Shown: positions 9,281 to 19,482 of the stretch, in pieces
Layout: every line of letters starts with the position of its first letter
Numbering within the stretch: position 1 is the first letter of the stretch
Assembly: GCA_028370155.1 (NCBI GenBank)
Contig: CP116670.1
Coordinates: 2,728,001-2,792,000 of the forward strand
Direction of reading: 5' to 3'
Source: Arthrobacter sp. OVS8
GTDB taxonomy: Bacteria; Actinomycetota; Actinomycetes; Actinomycetales; Micrococcaceae
DNA: 64,000 bases
Made by a program: the position numbers and the translations under genes
The notes under the pieces: generated by a model
The model's database searches: none
What the model was told of the DNA's origin: nothing
The model's input: only the letters and a program-made list of their open reading frames with translations

Positions 9281-10162
9281 ATGGACAATCAGAGTGAGAC
9301 GCGGGACTTCCTGGCCACGCGGCGGGCGAAAATCACCCCGGAGCAGGCGGGTCTGCCGGTTTACGGCGGCAACCGCCGCGTCCCCGGACTGCGGCGCGGG
9401 GAAGTGGCCATGCTGGCCGGGGTCAGTGTCGAGTATTACACCCGGCTGGAACGCGGAAACCTTGCCGGAGTATCCGAGGGAGTCCTGGAAGCCCTCGCGC
9501 AGGCGCTGCAGCTGGACGAGGCGGAGCGGGCGCACCTGTTCGACCTGGCCCGGGCCGCCAGCACCACCCGCAAGCCGCAGCGCCGCCGCCCCGCTGTCCA
9601 GCCCGTCCGGGCGAGCGTGCAGCTGATGCTCGACGCGATCACCAACGCCCCGGCATTCGTGCGCAACGGGCGCCTGGACGTCCTCGCCGCCAACCAGCTC
9701 GGCCGCGCCATGTACTCCGAGATGTACGGGGGCCCCGCCCGGCCGGCCAACTTTGCGCGGTTCCTCTTCCTGGACGACCGTTCCCGCGGTTTCTACCCGG
9801 ACTGGGAGCGCGCCGCGAATGACACGGTGGCGATCCTGCGCACCGAGGCCGGCCGCGACCCCTACGACCGCGGCCTCACCGACCTGGTGGGGGAACTGTC
9901 CACCCGCAGTGAGGAGTTCCGGACCCGGTGGGCGGCCCACAACGTGCGCCTACACCACACCGGCCGCAAGCACTTTCGGCACCCCGTGGTGGGGGACCTG
10001 CACCTCATGTACGAATCCCTGGACCTTTCGGCCGACGCCGGGCTGTCACTGCTGGTCTACACGGCCGAGCCCGGTTCGCCCACCGGCGACGCCCTGCGGC
10101 TGCTGGCCAGCTGGGCCGCGACCCACGAGCCGGAGTCGCAGCAACCGCTTAAGCAAGATTAG
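9281..10162 (+). CDS. XRE-family regulator with MmyB-like ligand-binding domain
   Basis: This is an intact 293-residue regulator. Residues ~30-85 form the helix-turn-helix (PGLRRGEVAMLAGVSVEYYTRLERG, typical of this actinobacterial group), and residues ~105-275 form the MmyB-like PAS-type domain (LMLDAITNAPAFVRNGRLDVLAAN ... HPVVGDLHLMYESLDLSADAGLSLLVYTAEPGS). Such proteins are usually encoded next to, and divergently from, a dehydrogenase gene that they regulate. That is the arrangement here, with the alcohol dehydrogenase at 8055-9094. The effector is unknown. Confidence 0.88.
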   Translation: MDNQSETRDFLATRRAKITPEQAGLPVYGGNRRVPGLRRGEVAMLAGVSVEYYTRLERGNLAGVSEGVLEALAQALQLDEAERAHLFDLARAASTTRKPQRRRPAVQPVRASVQLMLDAITNAPAFVRNGRLDVLAANQLGRAMYSEMYGGPARPANFARFLFLDDRSRGFYPDWERAANDTVAILRTEAGRDPYDRGLTDLVGELSTRSEEFRTRWAAHNVRLHHTGRKHFRHPVVGDLHLMYESLDLSADAGLSLLVYTAEPGSPTGDALRLLASWAATHEPESQQPLKQD

Positions 10163-10321
10163 GGGGCAGCCAAGACACGATCGACCCCATCGGGCTGGCG
10201 CAGCTGCGGAACGCAAGCAGAGCGGACAAGCTTCAAACGATCACTCTGAAACCGGTGCGGCCGCACCAGCGACGAGGCGCGGGATGGTCACTGATGAGGC
10301 GGCAATTATTCTCTTGGCCAA

Positions 10322-11535
10322 CTACCTGTTGCTCTGGCCAAGAAGGCTGTCAAGTCCCCGGATCACGGCCGGCACCGGTTTTCCGGCATGCACGGGTTTC
10401 CCAGCGAGCACCTGGGCGGTGGCCCTTCTCAGATAGAGGGCTGCGTTGGCCACGGCGTCGTCCGGGTCGGGGGTGCCGTAGGTCCACCGGGCAAGGTCAA
10501 GTAGCTGCGCCGCGGTTGTGACGCCGCGCAGTGCCAGTTCCTCGGGTGTGACCAGGATGAGGCCGGCCACCACCGCCACGGGGATGCAGCGTTTCCTTGC
10601 GGCTTCCGCCAGCGCGACGGGCGCTTTGCCGGCGAGGGACTGGGCATCCAAGGACCCTTCCCCTGTGATCACGAGGTCCGTGGAGTCCAGCTGCTCGGCC
10701 AGCCCGGTCATCTCCGCCACCAGCCCAAAGCCGCTCTCCAGCGTGGCTTCCGTGAAGGCCAGGAAGGACGCAGGGAAGCCGCCAGCGGCACCGGCACCGG
10801 GAACGTTGACGTCCCGGCCCGTCGCCTCGCGGAGCACGCTGGCCCAGTTGCGCAGACCGGCCTCGAGCAATTCAACCGCGGCCGCGTCGGCCCCTTTCTG
10901 CGGCCCGAAGACGTGTGCCGCACCGTCCGCACCGTACAGCGGATTCCTGACATCGACGGCCATGCGGAGCCGCACCCCTGCCAGGCGGGGGTCCAGCCCG
11001 GACGCGTCCACGGCCACGACCTCGGACAATGAACTGCTGCCAAGGGCAACCACGTTCCCCGGGCGTCCAGCGGACGGAGCCCCAGTGCGCGCAGGGCGCC
11101 GCTGCCGCCGTCGGTCATCGCGGACCCGCCGAGGCCCAAGATGATTCCCGTGACGCCGGCGTCGAGCGCTTCGGCGATCAACTCGCCGCAGCCGTAGCTG
11201 TGGGCGCGGAGTGCGTCCTCCGGGGTCCTGGCCGTGGAAGCCAAGCCGGACGCCTGGGCCGTTTCGATCACTGCGCTGACGTCCCCGGCCACCGTCCGGC
11301 GCACAGCCCAGTGTGCGCCAACCACCTGCAGGAGGGGCCCGGCCACAGTTGTCTGCCGCGGTTCGTAGCCGGCGCGGACAGCCGCCTCCAGAGTCCCTTC
11401 ACCGCCGTCGGCGATCGGGAACTGCGTCACGGCAGCCCCGGGATAGACCCGGAGCACGCCTTCGGCCATCGCAGACGCCGCCTCGGCAGCCGTTAGCGAG
11501 CCCTTGAATTTGTCCGGAGCCACCAGAACGCGCAT
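10322..11535 (-). CDS. glxK: Glycerate kinase (GlxK/GarK class)
   Basis: The start is ATG at 11535 (MRVLVAPDKFKGSLTAAEAA). One missing base near 11050 breaks the frame. Repaired, it is about 400 residues with the family hallmarks: APDKFKGS, PIADGGEGTLEA, GLGGSAMTDGGSGALRALG, DVRNPLYG, FGPQKGAD and VITGEGSLDAQSLAGKAP. It phosphorylates D-glycerate with ATP (to 2-phosphoglycerate in this class). It is co-oriented with the isomerase/DUF993/Gfo-Idh genes upstream but separated from them by 184 bp. It could take a three-carbon product of that pathway into glycolysis (inference). Confidence 0.9.
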
Positions 11536-11719
11536 GTCCCGTCCTCTCATCGCTGGAAAATCATTGTGGAAAAGGTCGGGCCCCAGCCGAAATCGGCGTG
11601 CAACTTCGGCTGGGATCCGGATGCGGCCGGGCACCTGCAAAGTGCGCCCCGCCACTGAGGGTCCCTGCCGTGACCAGCCAGGGGACCGCTGTCGGCGTGG
11701 CCCCGAGAGGCCATGCGGT

Positions 11720-12571
11720 TCAGGCGAACGGGAGCACGAGCTCCGCGTAGCGCTGCTTCATGGTCGCGAGGACCGTGTCCCCTCCGCGTCCCAGATCTCC
11801 TGATTGAAGATTTCGACTTCGATGTCGCCGGTGTAGCCGGCGTCACGCACCCAGGTGCCGATCATGGCGAAGTCGATGACGCCATCGCCCATAAATCCGC
11901 GGGACAGCAGCGGATCCGCGGCGATGGGCATGTTGAAGTCACACACCTGATAGGAAGCGATGCGGTCTTCCCTGCCGCCCGCTGGATCTGCGCTTTCAGG
12001 TCAGGGTCCCACCATACGTGGAAGGTGTCGACGGCGACGCCCACGGCCTTTGCGTCGTACGGCGCGGCCAGGTCCAGGGCCTGTCCGAGGGTGGAGATCA
12101 GGGCGCGGTCGGCTGCGTACATCGGGTGCAGCGGTTCGAGCACCAGCCGGATCCCGTTCTCGGAGGCGAACGGCACCAGGTCCTCGAGCCGGTCCGTGAC
12201 GCGCTGGCGGGCTGCCACGACGTCCTTCTCGCCGGGGCGAGCCCGCCGACCACCAGAAACAGTTCCTGGGTGTCCAGCGCAGCCGCCTCAAGGACGGCGG
12301 CACGGTTGTCCGCCAGCGCGGCGGCCTGGCCGTCGGAGTCGGCCGCTGTCAGGAAGCCGCCCCGGCACAAGGAGGAGACCCGGAGGCCGGCGTCCTTGAT
12401 CAGCTTCGCGGCCTTGTCCAGCCCAGCTTCTTCAACCCGGTCGCGCCACGGCCCGATCGCTGGAATCCCAGCCCGGGCGCAGCCGTCCACGGCCTCAGCG
12501 AGCGTCCACTTCTTGGTTGTGGCGCTGTTGAGGGACAGTCTCGAGAAATTGGCAGCAGCGAAGTCGCTCAT
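11720..12571 (-). CDS. Sugar phosphate isomerase/epimerase family TIM-barrel protein
   Basis: The start is at 12571 (MSDFAAANFSRLSLNSATTK). Three one-base contractions (near 12235, 11965 and 11778) are needed to reach the end at 11720 with ELVLPFA (~285 residues). It is an AP-endonuclease-2/xylose-isomerase-like barrel: RLVLEPLHPMY supplies the metal-binding Glu, VGVAVDTFHVWWDPDL the Asp/His, and GDIEVEIFNQEIW the last Glu. It probably isomerises or epimerises a sugar or keto-sugar. Its stop region is upstream of glycerate kinase, and its start overlaps the stop of the DUF993 gene by 4 bp (ATGA), so it is translationally coupled to that gene. Confidence 0.82.
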
Positions 12572-13782
12572 GCGCCCACTCCGTTGATGCGCATGAAATC
12601 GGACATCCGGAAAGCCGCCAGAGCAGGGTCCTTCAGCAGTCCGGCTTGGTCGGCAAGTTCGAAGGTCTTGGCCAGGTGGCAGAGGGAGCGGCCGGAGTGC
12701 AGGCCGCCCACCATCTGGAAGCCGGGCTGCTTGCCGTTGAGCCAGGACATGAAGGCGATCCCGGTCTTGTAGTAGAACGTGGGGGCGCTGAAGATGTGCT
12801 TGCCCAGCTCCTGCGTGGAGTCCAGGATGGCGCGCGCTTCCGCAGCCTTACCGGCGTCGTACTTCTGCAGCGCAACCGAGGCAGCAGGGTAGATCGCCGC
12901 GAAGATGCCCAATAGCGCGTCCGAGTGGTGGCTGCCGTCGCCGTCGATCAGTTCCGGATAGTTGAAGTCGTCGCCGGTGTAGAGGCGGACGCCTTCCGGA
13001 AGGGCGGCGCGGAGGGCAGCCTCGTGCGTTGCATACAGCAGGGATACCTTCACGCCGTCCACCATGTCCGCGTGCTCGCGGATCAGGGACAGGAATGTCT
13101 CTGTCGCGGCAGCAACGTCGTCGCTGCCCCAATAGCCGGCCAGTGCGGGATCGAACATGGTGCCGAGCCAGTGCAGGATGACGGGCTGGTCCACTTCCTG
13201 CAGCAGCGTCGAGTAAACGTTCAGGTAGTCGTCCGGACCCGTGGCCACGCGGGCCAGCGCCCGGGAGGCCATCAGGATGATCTTGGGTCCGGCTTCACTG
13301 ACGACGGCGATCTGCTCGCGGTAGGCATCCAGGACAGCGGCAAGACCTGCCTTGCCGGCGGGCAGGGTTGCGAGGTCCAGCTGGTCCGTGCCGGCGCCGC
13401 ACGAGACGAGGTCGCGGACAGTCTTGCCGGCGGTTGCGGCATTACGGGCGGAGACCACCGATGCGGCCTCCACACCAGTGCGCTTGATGAGTTGCTGGGT
13501 GGCGGCCCAGTCCAGGCCCATGCCGCGCTGGGCCGTGTCCATGGCATCCGCTACACCCAGGCCGTAGGACCAGAGCTCGTGCCGGTATGCCATGGTGGCG
13601 TCCCAGTCGAGGCTGGCCGGGGCGCCCGGTGTGTTGTCCGCGAGGACCTCGGGAATGACGTGCGCGGCGGCATAAGCGCGCCGCGACGTGAGCGGGGCGG
13701 TGGGGCGGGCCCACGACACGCCGCCCTTGAGCCGGTACTCGCGGGTACCGCCGCCGTGGGTGGGAAGGATGAGGGAAGTCAT
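12568..13782 (-). CDS. DUF993 family (dihydrodipicolinate-synthase-like) protein
   Basis: This is an intact 404-residue protein starting at 13782. It belongs to the DUF993 group, a DHDPS/aldolase-class TIM barrel. Recognisable blocks are DWDATMAYRHELWSYGLGVADAMDTAQRGMGLDW, GPKIILMASRALARVATG, QPVILHWLGTMFDPALAGYWG, DGVKVSLL (candidate Schiff-base Lys) and LYTGDDFNYPELIDGDG. No member has a firmly known reaction; a retro-aldol or dehydration step on a sugar acid is the family-based guess. Its start overlaps the Gfo/Idh gene stop and its stop overlaps the isomerase start, so the three form a tight operon. Confidence 0.9.
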   Translation of the reverse strand: MTSLILPTHGGGTREYRLKGGVSWARPTAPLTSRRAYAAAHVIPEVLADNTPGAPASLDWDATMAYRHELWSYGLGVADAMDTAQRGMGLDWAATQQLIKRTGVEAASVVSARNAATAGKTVRDLVSCGAGTDQLDLATLPAGKAGLAAVLDAYREQIAVVSEAGPKIILMASRALARVATGPDDYLNVYSTLLQEVDQPVILHWLGTMFDPALAGYWGSDDVAAATETFLSLIREHADMVDGVKVSLLYATHEAALRAALPEGVRLYTGDDFNYPELIDGDGSHHSDALLGIFAAIYPAASVALQKYDAGKAAEARAILDSTQELGKHIFSAPTFYYKTGIAFMSWLNGKQPGFQMVGGLHSGRSLCHLAKTFELADQAGLLKDPALAAFRMSDFMRINGVGA

Positions 13783-14951
13783 CAGAGTGTGATCTCCGGG
13801 ATGTCGATGGTGCGGCGTTCGTCGTTGGACTGCAGGCCCAACTCGGCGAGCTGGACACCGCGGGCAGCGGACAGCAGGCCGAAGCGGTGCTCGCGGCCGG
13901 CGACGACGTCGCGGAGGAATTCTTCCCACTGCAGCTTGAAGCCGTTGTCCAGCTCGGCGTTGGCAGGGACTTCCTGCCACTGGCTGCGGAAGGATTCGGT
14001 GACGGGCAGGTCCGGGTTCCAGACGGGCTTGGGCGTGTGGGCGCGCTGCTGCGCGACGCACTTGTTCAAACCGGCGACGGCGGAACCGTGCGTGCCGTCG
14101 ACCTGGAACTCGACCAGTTCGTCGCGGTAGACGCGGACGGCCCAGGAGGAGTTGATCTGGCCGATGACAGGCTCGCCGCCAGGGGTTTCGAGTTCGAAGG
14201 TGCCGTACGAGGCGTCATCGGCGGTGGCCGTGTATTCCTGGCCAGCTTCGTCCCAGCGGGCCGGGACGTGGGTCGCAGTCTTGGCGCTGACGCTCTTGAC
14301 CTTGCCGATGATGCCTTCGAGGACATAGTTCCAGTGGCAGAACATGTCGGTGGTCATTCCGCCGCCGTCCTCCTTGCGGTAATTCCAGGACGGGCGCTGG
14401 GCAGCCTGCACGTCGCCCTCGAAGACCCAGTACCCGAATTCGCCTCGGATGGACAGAATGCGGCCGAAAAACCCTTCGTCCACCAGCCGGCGAAGCTTGA
14501 CCAGTCCCGGCAGGTACAGCTTGTCGTGCACAACGCCGGCCGTGACGCCGGATTCCTTGCCGATGCGGGCCAGCTCGATGGCTTCTTCGAGGGATTCCGC
14601 CGTGGGCTTCTCGGTGAAGATGTGCTTGCCGGCCAGCATGGCCTTCTTCAGGGTGGCGGCACGCAGGCTCGTCATGGACGCGTCAAAGACGATGTCCACG
14701 GTGGGGTCGTTGATGACGGAATGGAGATCGGTGGTCCATTCGGCGACTTTGTGCAGCTCAGCCAGCTCACGGATCTTGGCCTCGTTGCGGCCGACCAGGA
14801 TCGGCTCCACCTGGACCTTGGTACCGTCCTCCAGCGTGAAGCCCCCGGCGTCGCGGATGGGAAGGATAGAGCGCAGCAGGTGCTGGCGGTAGCCCATCCG
14901 GCCGGTGATGCCGTTCATGGCGATGCGGATCGTCTTCGGTTCGAAGCCCAT
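13782..14951 (-). CDS. Gfo/Idh/MocA family NAD(P)-dependent oxidoreductase
   Basis: This is an intact 389-residue protein starting at 14951. An N-terminal Rossmann segment (IRIAMNGITGRMGYRQHLLRS) and the family EKP motif (GKHIFTEKPTAESLEEA, where the Lys is catalytic) are followed by the C-terminal alpha/beta substrate domain, with EDGGGMTTDMFCHWNYVLE holding the conserved His-containing helix. It oxidises a sugar or polyol hydroxyl. It is the first gene of the three-gene operon and is divergent from the LacI gene at 15109, with operator-like sites between them. The substrate is not predictable from the sequence alone. Confidence 0.9.
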   Translation of the reverse strand: MGFEPKTIRIAMNGITGRMGYRQHLLRSILPIRDAGGFTLEDGTKVQVEPILVGRNEAKIRELAELHKVAEWTTDLHSVINDPTVDIVFDASMTSLRAATLKKAMLAGKHIFTEKPTAESLEEAIELARIGKESGVTAGVVHDKLYLPGLVKLRRLVDEGFFGRILSIRGEFGYWVFEGDVQAAQRPSWNYRKEDGGGMTTDMFCHWNYVLEGIIGKVKSVSAKTATHVPARWDEAGQEYTATADDASYGTFELETPGGEPVIGQINSSWAVRVYRDELVEFQVDGTHGSAVAGLNKCVAQQRAHTPKPVWNPDLPVTESFRSQWQEVPANAELDNGFKLQWEEFLRDVVAGREHRFGLLSAARGVQLAELGLQSNDERRTIDIPEITL

Positions 14952-14984
14952 GTGTGTCCTCCAACTTGGTGGTGTTCGGAATGT

Positions 14985-15047
14985 GGGAAAGCGCATTCCC
15001 ATCCCACCCAGTGTGCACTGTCAACGCGTTTCGGGCAAGCGCTTTCC
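14985..15047. promoter_or_regulatory. Two LacI-type operator candidates
   Basis: GGGAAAGCGCATTCCC (14985-15000) and CAAGCGCTTTCC (15036-15047, with perfect core AAGCGCTT at 15037-15044) share the central GCGC and flanking AAA/TTT expected for LacI-family sites. They lie between the Gfo/Idh gene start (14951) and the lacI start (15109). Confidence 0.75.
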
Positions 15048-15108
15048 AGCATTCCCCGTCGAACTGCAATAATGTGGTCAGAGCCCTCCCCGAAAGGACA
15101 AACAATCC

Positions 15109-16152
15109 GTGGCCGCAAGCACCCTGGCTGAAGTAGCCAAACTGGCAGGAGTGTCCCAGGCCACGGCATCAAGAGTCCTCAACGGCTCCGCGAGGAAGCC
15201 CGGCGCAGGCATCGCCGAACGCGTCCGGGCCGCAGCAGAGTCCCTCGGCTACGTCGCCAACGCCCAGGCCCAGGCCCTGGCCAGAGCCAGCACGGGACTC
15301 ATCGGGCTGATCGTCCACGACATCGCGGACCCCTACTTCTCCGCGATCGCCCAAGGCGTCCAGGCCGCGGCCCGCCAGGAACACCGCATGGTACTGCTGG
15401 CCACCACGGACGGCACGCCCGCAGCCGAGAAGGAAGCCGTCGCCGCCTTTGCCGGACGCCGGGCCGAATCGATCGTCATCGCCGGCTCGCGGTCCACCCG
15501 GGCCGAAGACACAGCAGCCAACGCCGAACTCGCCGCGGAACTGGACCGCTACTGTCGCAACGGCGGCCGTGTGGGTGTCATCGGACAGCCGGTGATCGGC
15601 GCCGCCGAACTGGACAAGTATTACACCGTCACGGTCCCCAACCAAGAGCTCGCCCGGCAGCTCGCACTAGAGCTGGCCGGAAGCCACGACGGCCCCTTCG
15701 TGATCGTCGGCGGGCCGGAAGGACTGGCCACCTCGGATGAACGCATCAAGGGCTTCCAGCAGGGACTGTCAGACGCCGGCCGGCCCGCGGCTGAGTTGCT
15801 ACGCGCCCCGTTCAACCGGAACGGCGGCTTTGACGCCGGGGTCGGGATCTCCCGGAAGCCCGCCACGGCGGGTCAGCCGCGACCCTGCATTTTCGCCAGC
15901 AACGACGTTATGGCCATCGGCGTGGCGGCGGCGCTCCGCGAGCACGGACTGAAGGTTCCGCGCGACGCCGCCCTGGCCGGCTTCGATGACATCGAATGGC
16001 TGCGCGATTTCCGGCCGGCACTGTCGACAGTGAGTCTGCCGCTGGAAGAGCTGGGACGGCTGGTGACCCTGGGGGCCATTTCCGACGACGCCGGCCCGGC
16101 CACCATTGCGGGCAGCATTGTCCTCCGCCGGAGCACATCGGCCAGCCTTTAG
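15109..16152 (+). CDS. LacI family transcriptional regulator
   Basis: This is an intact 347-residue protein with a GTG start at 15109, preceded by an AAAGGA ribosome site. Residues 5-50 form the LacI helix-turn-helix (TLAEVAKLAGVSQATASRVLNGSARKPG). The remainder is a periplasmic-binding-like sensor (GLIGLIVHDIADPYFSAIAQGV, FASNDVMAIGVAAALREHGLKVPRDAALAGFDDIEWL). It is divergent from the Gfo/Idh-DUF993-isomerase operon and probably represses it through the 14985-15047 sites, responding to a pathway sugar. Confidence 0.93.
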   Translation: MAASTLAEVAKLAGVSQATASRVLNGSARKPGAGIAERVRAAAESLGYVANAQAQALARASTGLIGLIVHDIADPYFSAIAQGVQAAARQEHRMVLLATTDGTPAAEKEAVAAFAGRRAESIVIAGSRSTRAEDTAANAELAAELDRYCRNGGRVGVIGQPVIGAAELDKYYTVTVPNQELARQLALELAGSHDGPFVIVGGPEGLATSDERIKGFQQGLSDAGRPAAELLRAPFNRNGGFDAGVGISRKPATAGQPRPCIFASNDVMAIGVAAALREHGLKVPRDAALAGFDDIEWLRDFRPALSTVSLPLEELGRLVTLGAISDDAGPATIAGSIVLRRSTSASL

Positions 16153-16218
16153 CCCCTCCCGTATCGGCCACGTCCATCCGCCGCGAAAACCGCCTCAGCC
16201 TGCCCACCCACACACATA

Positions 16219-16262
16219 CCCGACGGCGGCACGCACCTTGGGGTGCACCCGTCGGGCGTTTG
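16219..16262 (+). terminator. Terminator after lacI
   Basis: CCCGACGG (16219-16226) pairs with CCGTCGGG (16249-16256), with an inner GCACC/GGTGC stem, followed by the T-rich CGTTTGTT. It lies between the lacI stop (16152) and the convergent gene ending at 16280. Confidence 0.8.
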
Positions 16263-16279
16263 TTCGTTGAGACTGGGCA

Positions 16280-18299
16280 TCAGCTCCGCGGGTGGTCGTC
16301 GATCCGGACGAGGTTGCGGCCACGCATGGTGTAGAGGTAGCCATCCTCGTCATTGGTGATGTGGGATCCGCTATACCAGCCGCCTTTGGTGTCCGCGAGC
16401 ACGGTTGTCACCTCGAAAGTCTTGGGCTCGAAGCGGAACACGTTGGTGTCCGAGACGCCGTAGATCACACCACGGTTGGCCACCAGGGCACCGAAGCCGT
16501 AGGACAGGGAGCGAATGTCAGCCTGGTGCACCACCTTGCGCGTGGGGATGTCGATGACGAAAATGCCACCCTTGCGGGTCAGCCCGTAGAGGTTCCGCCC
16601 CTGGATGGCGAGTGCGGAAATGCCCGCCCCCATCCCGGGTTCGATCCTCCAGAGCTCCCTGCCGGCACCGGGATCGAAAGCGACAACAGTGCCCGGGCCC
16701 TCCAAAGTGGGGAGGCCGCCGCCGAGATAGGCCACCCCGTCACGGGTGGCCACCGCGCGCAGGAGCTGGCGGTTGTCAATCGGGTTGATGAAGCACTGCT
16801 TCGCCCCGGTGGCGGGATCGAAGGTCCAGAAGGAGCCGCCGCCCTCGGTGTCGGACTGTGCCGCGACCAGCATGAGCTTGTTGACGTCGTCCCAGCAGAC
16901 GTCGAGCGGCCGGTTCTGCGCGCCGGGGAAGGCAGCGGCCTGGTGGATGGGTTGGCCGCTGAGCGGATCGTACTTCCAAATGCCCTGCGAGCTGTACTGG
17001 CCGGTGTAGAGCACGCCGCCCACGATAACGGCGTCCTTGGCCTCGCCCTGGGACTGCAGGTTGACCACCTCGCCGGTGGCGAGCGAGTGGCGGGCGATCA
17101 CTCCGTTTCCGCCGACGTAGGCGAAACCCGCGCCTGCTGCAATGCCCATGACCGTCTGGGGAGTGGCGGAGGCGCCGGCTTCGCCAAGGTCGGTGATGGC
17201 CATGCTTCCAGTGCCGGGGTCGATCTCGGCCACGAAGCCGTAGCCCGAAGTGGCCAGGACCTTGTTGTTCCGCGCGTCCACGCCCCAGATTTCGCCGAGG
17301 GACGGGCCGTTGAGTGTCAGCTGCGAGATCGAGTTCGATGCCACGGAGTACGCGCACAGGCCCGTTTCGTTGGCGAAGTAGACCTGCCCGCCGATGCTTG
17401 TGAAGTTCTTGGCGGTCTTGCCGATGGACGTCGCCACGGAATAGGAGGCGAGGTTCTCCAGGTTCAGGAGGGCAACTTTCGACTGGTGGGTCGACGCGGC
17501 GGAACTTACCAGGAGTTTGTCTCCGAGGATGGCCAGTTCACGGATGCTGGGATCGGCCAGCATCTCCGAGGGTGACGTTTGTGAAGGTTTGGGTGGCGCG
17601 GCTGTATGCCCAGAGGCAGGCCCTGCCCGCGCTGCCGCCGCCACCGAGGGTGCTGCCGGCGCCGAAGAACACCGCGGTATCGGTGGCGGCCACCGCGCGA
17701 GCCAGCGTGGCGCCGGTATCGGGGATCCCCAGGCTGACGACCTGGCCGCTCGCGGGGTCGAACTCCCACAAAGCCGGTTTGGTCGGGCTTCCGCCGCCCA
17801 CCGCGTACAGGCGGCCATTCGGTGCCACGCTGAGGTCGCGCACGTCGCGTTCACCGGTCCGGCCGATCGGCGTTGCCTTCGTGGACAAGGTGGCCAGGTC
17901 CCAGCGGTACAGGTTCGGGAGGGTACCCACGGAATTCTGAAGGACGCCGGCGTACAGGTAGCGGCCCGTCGAATCGGCCGCCAGGGCCTGGATGCTGTAG
18001 CCCGTGTCCAGCACCGTTTCGCCGACCACCTTGCCCGTGGGCACGTGGAACGCGATGATGCGGACGGGATCGAGGTTGCGGGAACCGATGTAGACGGTGT
18101 CGCCGACGAGGACCGAACTCATCAGCGAGAACTGGACCACCGCGGCCCCGAGGTCCAGGATTTCGGTGGTGCCGGCTGCGCGCACGGCGGACCCCGCTGC
18201 TGTTGCCGGACTGCTGGCCGCCAGGCCCAAAGCCGCCGCCAGTCCGGCGGCACCGCCTGCCTGCAAGACGGCTCGCCTGCTGATGTGTAGGTTCTTCAT
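16280..18299 (-). CDS. Tat-exported beta-propeller (PQQ/WD40-like) protein, unknown activity
   Basis: The start is at 18299. The first ~36 residues are a twin-arginine signal (SRRAVLQAGGAAGLAAALGLAA ... ATAA), so the protein is exported folded. The remainder, about 670 residues after repairing one break near 17572, is a chain of ~40-50-residue beta repeats with PQQ-propeller signatures (WEFDPASGQVVSLG, WKYDPLSGQPIHQA, WTFDPATGAKQCF, VAFDPGAGRELWRI, FVIDIPTRKVVHQA), enough for one large propeller. No catalytic residues are obvious. It lies beside a hydroxyacid dehydrogenase and a sugar ABC importer. Possible roles are a polysaccharide lyase or glycan-binding protein (guess). Confidence 0.82.
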
Positions 18300-18383
18300 T
18301 GAACTTCCTTTTGCTCGTTGGGGACGAAGGGGAGATGTTTAGGGGACCCGGCGACGGGGCGTGCGGAAACGCGGCCGGTGCCC

Positions 18384-18409
18384 GCCGTCGGGCTTGGGGT
18401 CCGACGGCG
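18384..18409. terminator. Terminator-like hairpin
   Basis: CGCCGTCGG (18384-18392) and CCGACGGCG (18401-18409) form a perfect 9-bp stem with an 8-nt loop in the 169-bp gap between the hydroxyacid dehydrogenase stop (18469) and the propeller start (18299). No T-tract follows, so termination is uncertain. Confidence 0.45.
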
Positions 18410-18468
18410 GACGGCGGCTGTGCAGGTGCCGGAGGTGTGCGGCGTGCCGCAGCTGGGCGCTGACAGGG

Positions 18469-19482
18469 TCAGGCGGTGAAGGCCAGGTCCTCGACTTGGA
18501 CGGGGAAGCGCAGCGGCTCGCCGCGGGCAACGCGGTGTGCTTCGGCCACGGCGGTAGCGGCCAGCCGTTCCAGCTCATTGCCGAGGGATCCGGCAAGGTG
18601 CGGGGTCAGCAGGACGTTGGGGCTGGCGTAGAAGCCCGATTCCGCGGGCAGGACCCAGGGCGTGGTGACGTCCAGGATGGCAAACAGTTCGTGCCGTTCC
18701 AGTCGTGCCAGGAGTGCGTCCTGGTCCACCAGCTCGCCGCGGGCGGTGTTGATGAACGTGGACCCGGTGCGGAGCCGCGCTATCAGCCCGGCATTGATCA
18801 GGTTCAGGGTGGAAGGAAGCGACGGTGCGTGCAGGGACACGACGTCACTGCTTTCCACCAGTTCCTCCAGGCTAACCAACTGCACTCCGAGAGCGGCGGC
18901 ATCCTGCGAGCTCAGGAACGGGTCCGCCACCACGACGTCGAGGTCGTACGGCGCCAACAGCCGGATGACGTGACGGCCGATTTTGGACGCGCCGATGATG
19001 CCCACCCGTTTGCCATAGTTGCCCATGTCCGGGAACAGCTGGTCCGGCTCGATGGATGATTTTTCGGTGTGCAGCGTCCGCGCAATTTGCAGGACCCTTT
19101 TGTTGGCCAGCAGGATCATGGCCAGTGCGTATTCTGCCACCGGGATGGCGTTGGCGTCCGCCGCCGTGCTGACCTGGATGCCTCGGGTCCAGCACTCATC
19201 GTCCACATGGTGTTTGACGGTGCCGCCGGCGTGCAAAATGTGGCGCAGCCGAGGGGCGGCATCCAGGACGGCGGCATCCACGGTGGGGCAGCCCCATCCG
19301 GTGATGAGGATGTCGGTCTCGGCGAGCAGCAGCAGCGAACGGGATGACGTGAAGTCCTCCATGGGCTCGGGGCTCAGAAGCCGCAACCCAGGGTTCAGGG
19401 ATTCCAGATGCCGGGCGGTGAAGATCCTGCCAGCGACGCCGGGGCCCATGGCAAGGGCGACGCTCAGGATCTCAGGGCTCAT
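18469..19482 (-). CDS. D-isomer-specific 2-hydroxyacid dehydrogenase
   Basis: This is an intact 337-residue protein starting at 19482. The NAD-binding core has KRVGIIGASKIGRHVIRLLAPYDLDVVVADP (the GxGxxG position is varied to GASKIG). The family catalytic Arg lies in INTARGELVDQDALLARL, and the catalytic Glu and His positions fall in the following VTTPWVLPAESGFYASPNVLLTPHLAGS. It interconverts a 2-keto acid and a D-2-hydroxy acid. Its start overlaps the permease stop by 4 bp (ATGA), so it belongs to the ABC importer operon and probably acts on the imported compound or its breakdown product. Confidence 0.88.
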   Translation of the reverse strand: MSPEILSVALAMGPGVAGRIFTARHLESLNPGLRLLSPEPMEDFTSSRSLLLLAETDILITGWGCPTVDAAVLDAAPRLRHILHAGGTVKHHVDDECWTRGIQVSTAADANAIPVAEYALAMILLANKRVLQIARTLHTEKSSIEPDQLFPDMGNYGKRVGIIGASKIGRHVIRLLAPYDLDVVVADPFLSSQDAAALGVQLVSLEELVESSDVVSLHAPSLPSTLNLINAGLIARLRTGSTFINTARGELVDQDALLARLERHELFAILDVTTPWVLPAESGFYASPNVLLTPHLAGSLGNELERLAATAVAEAHRVARGEPLRFPVQVEDLAFTA

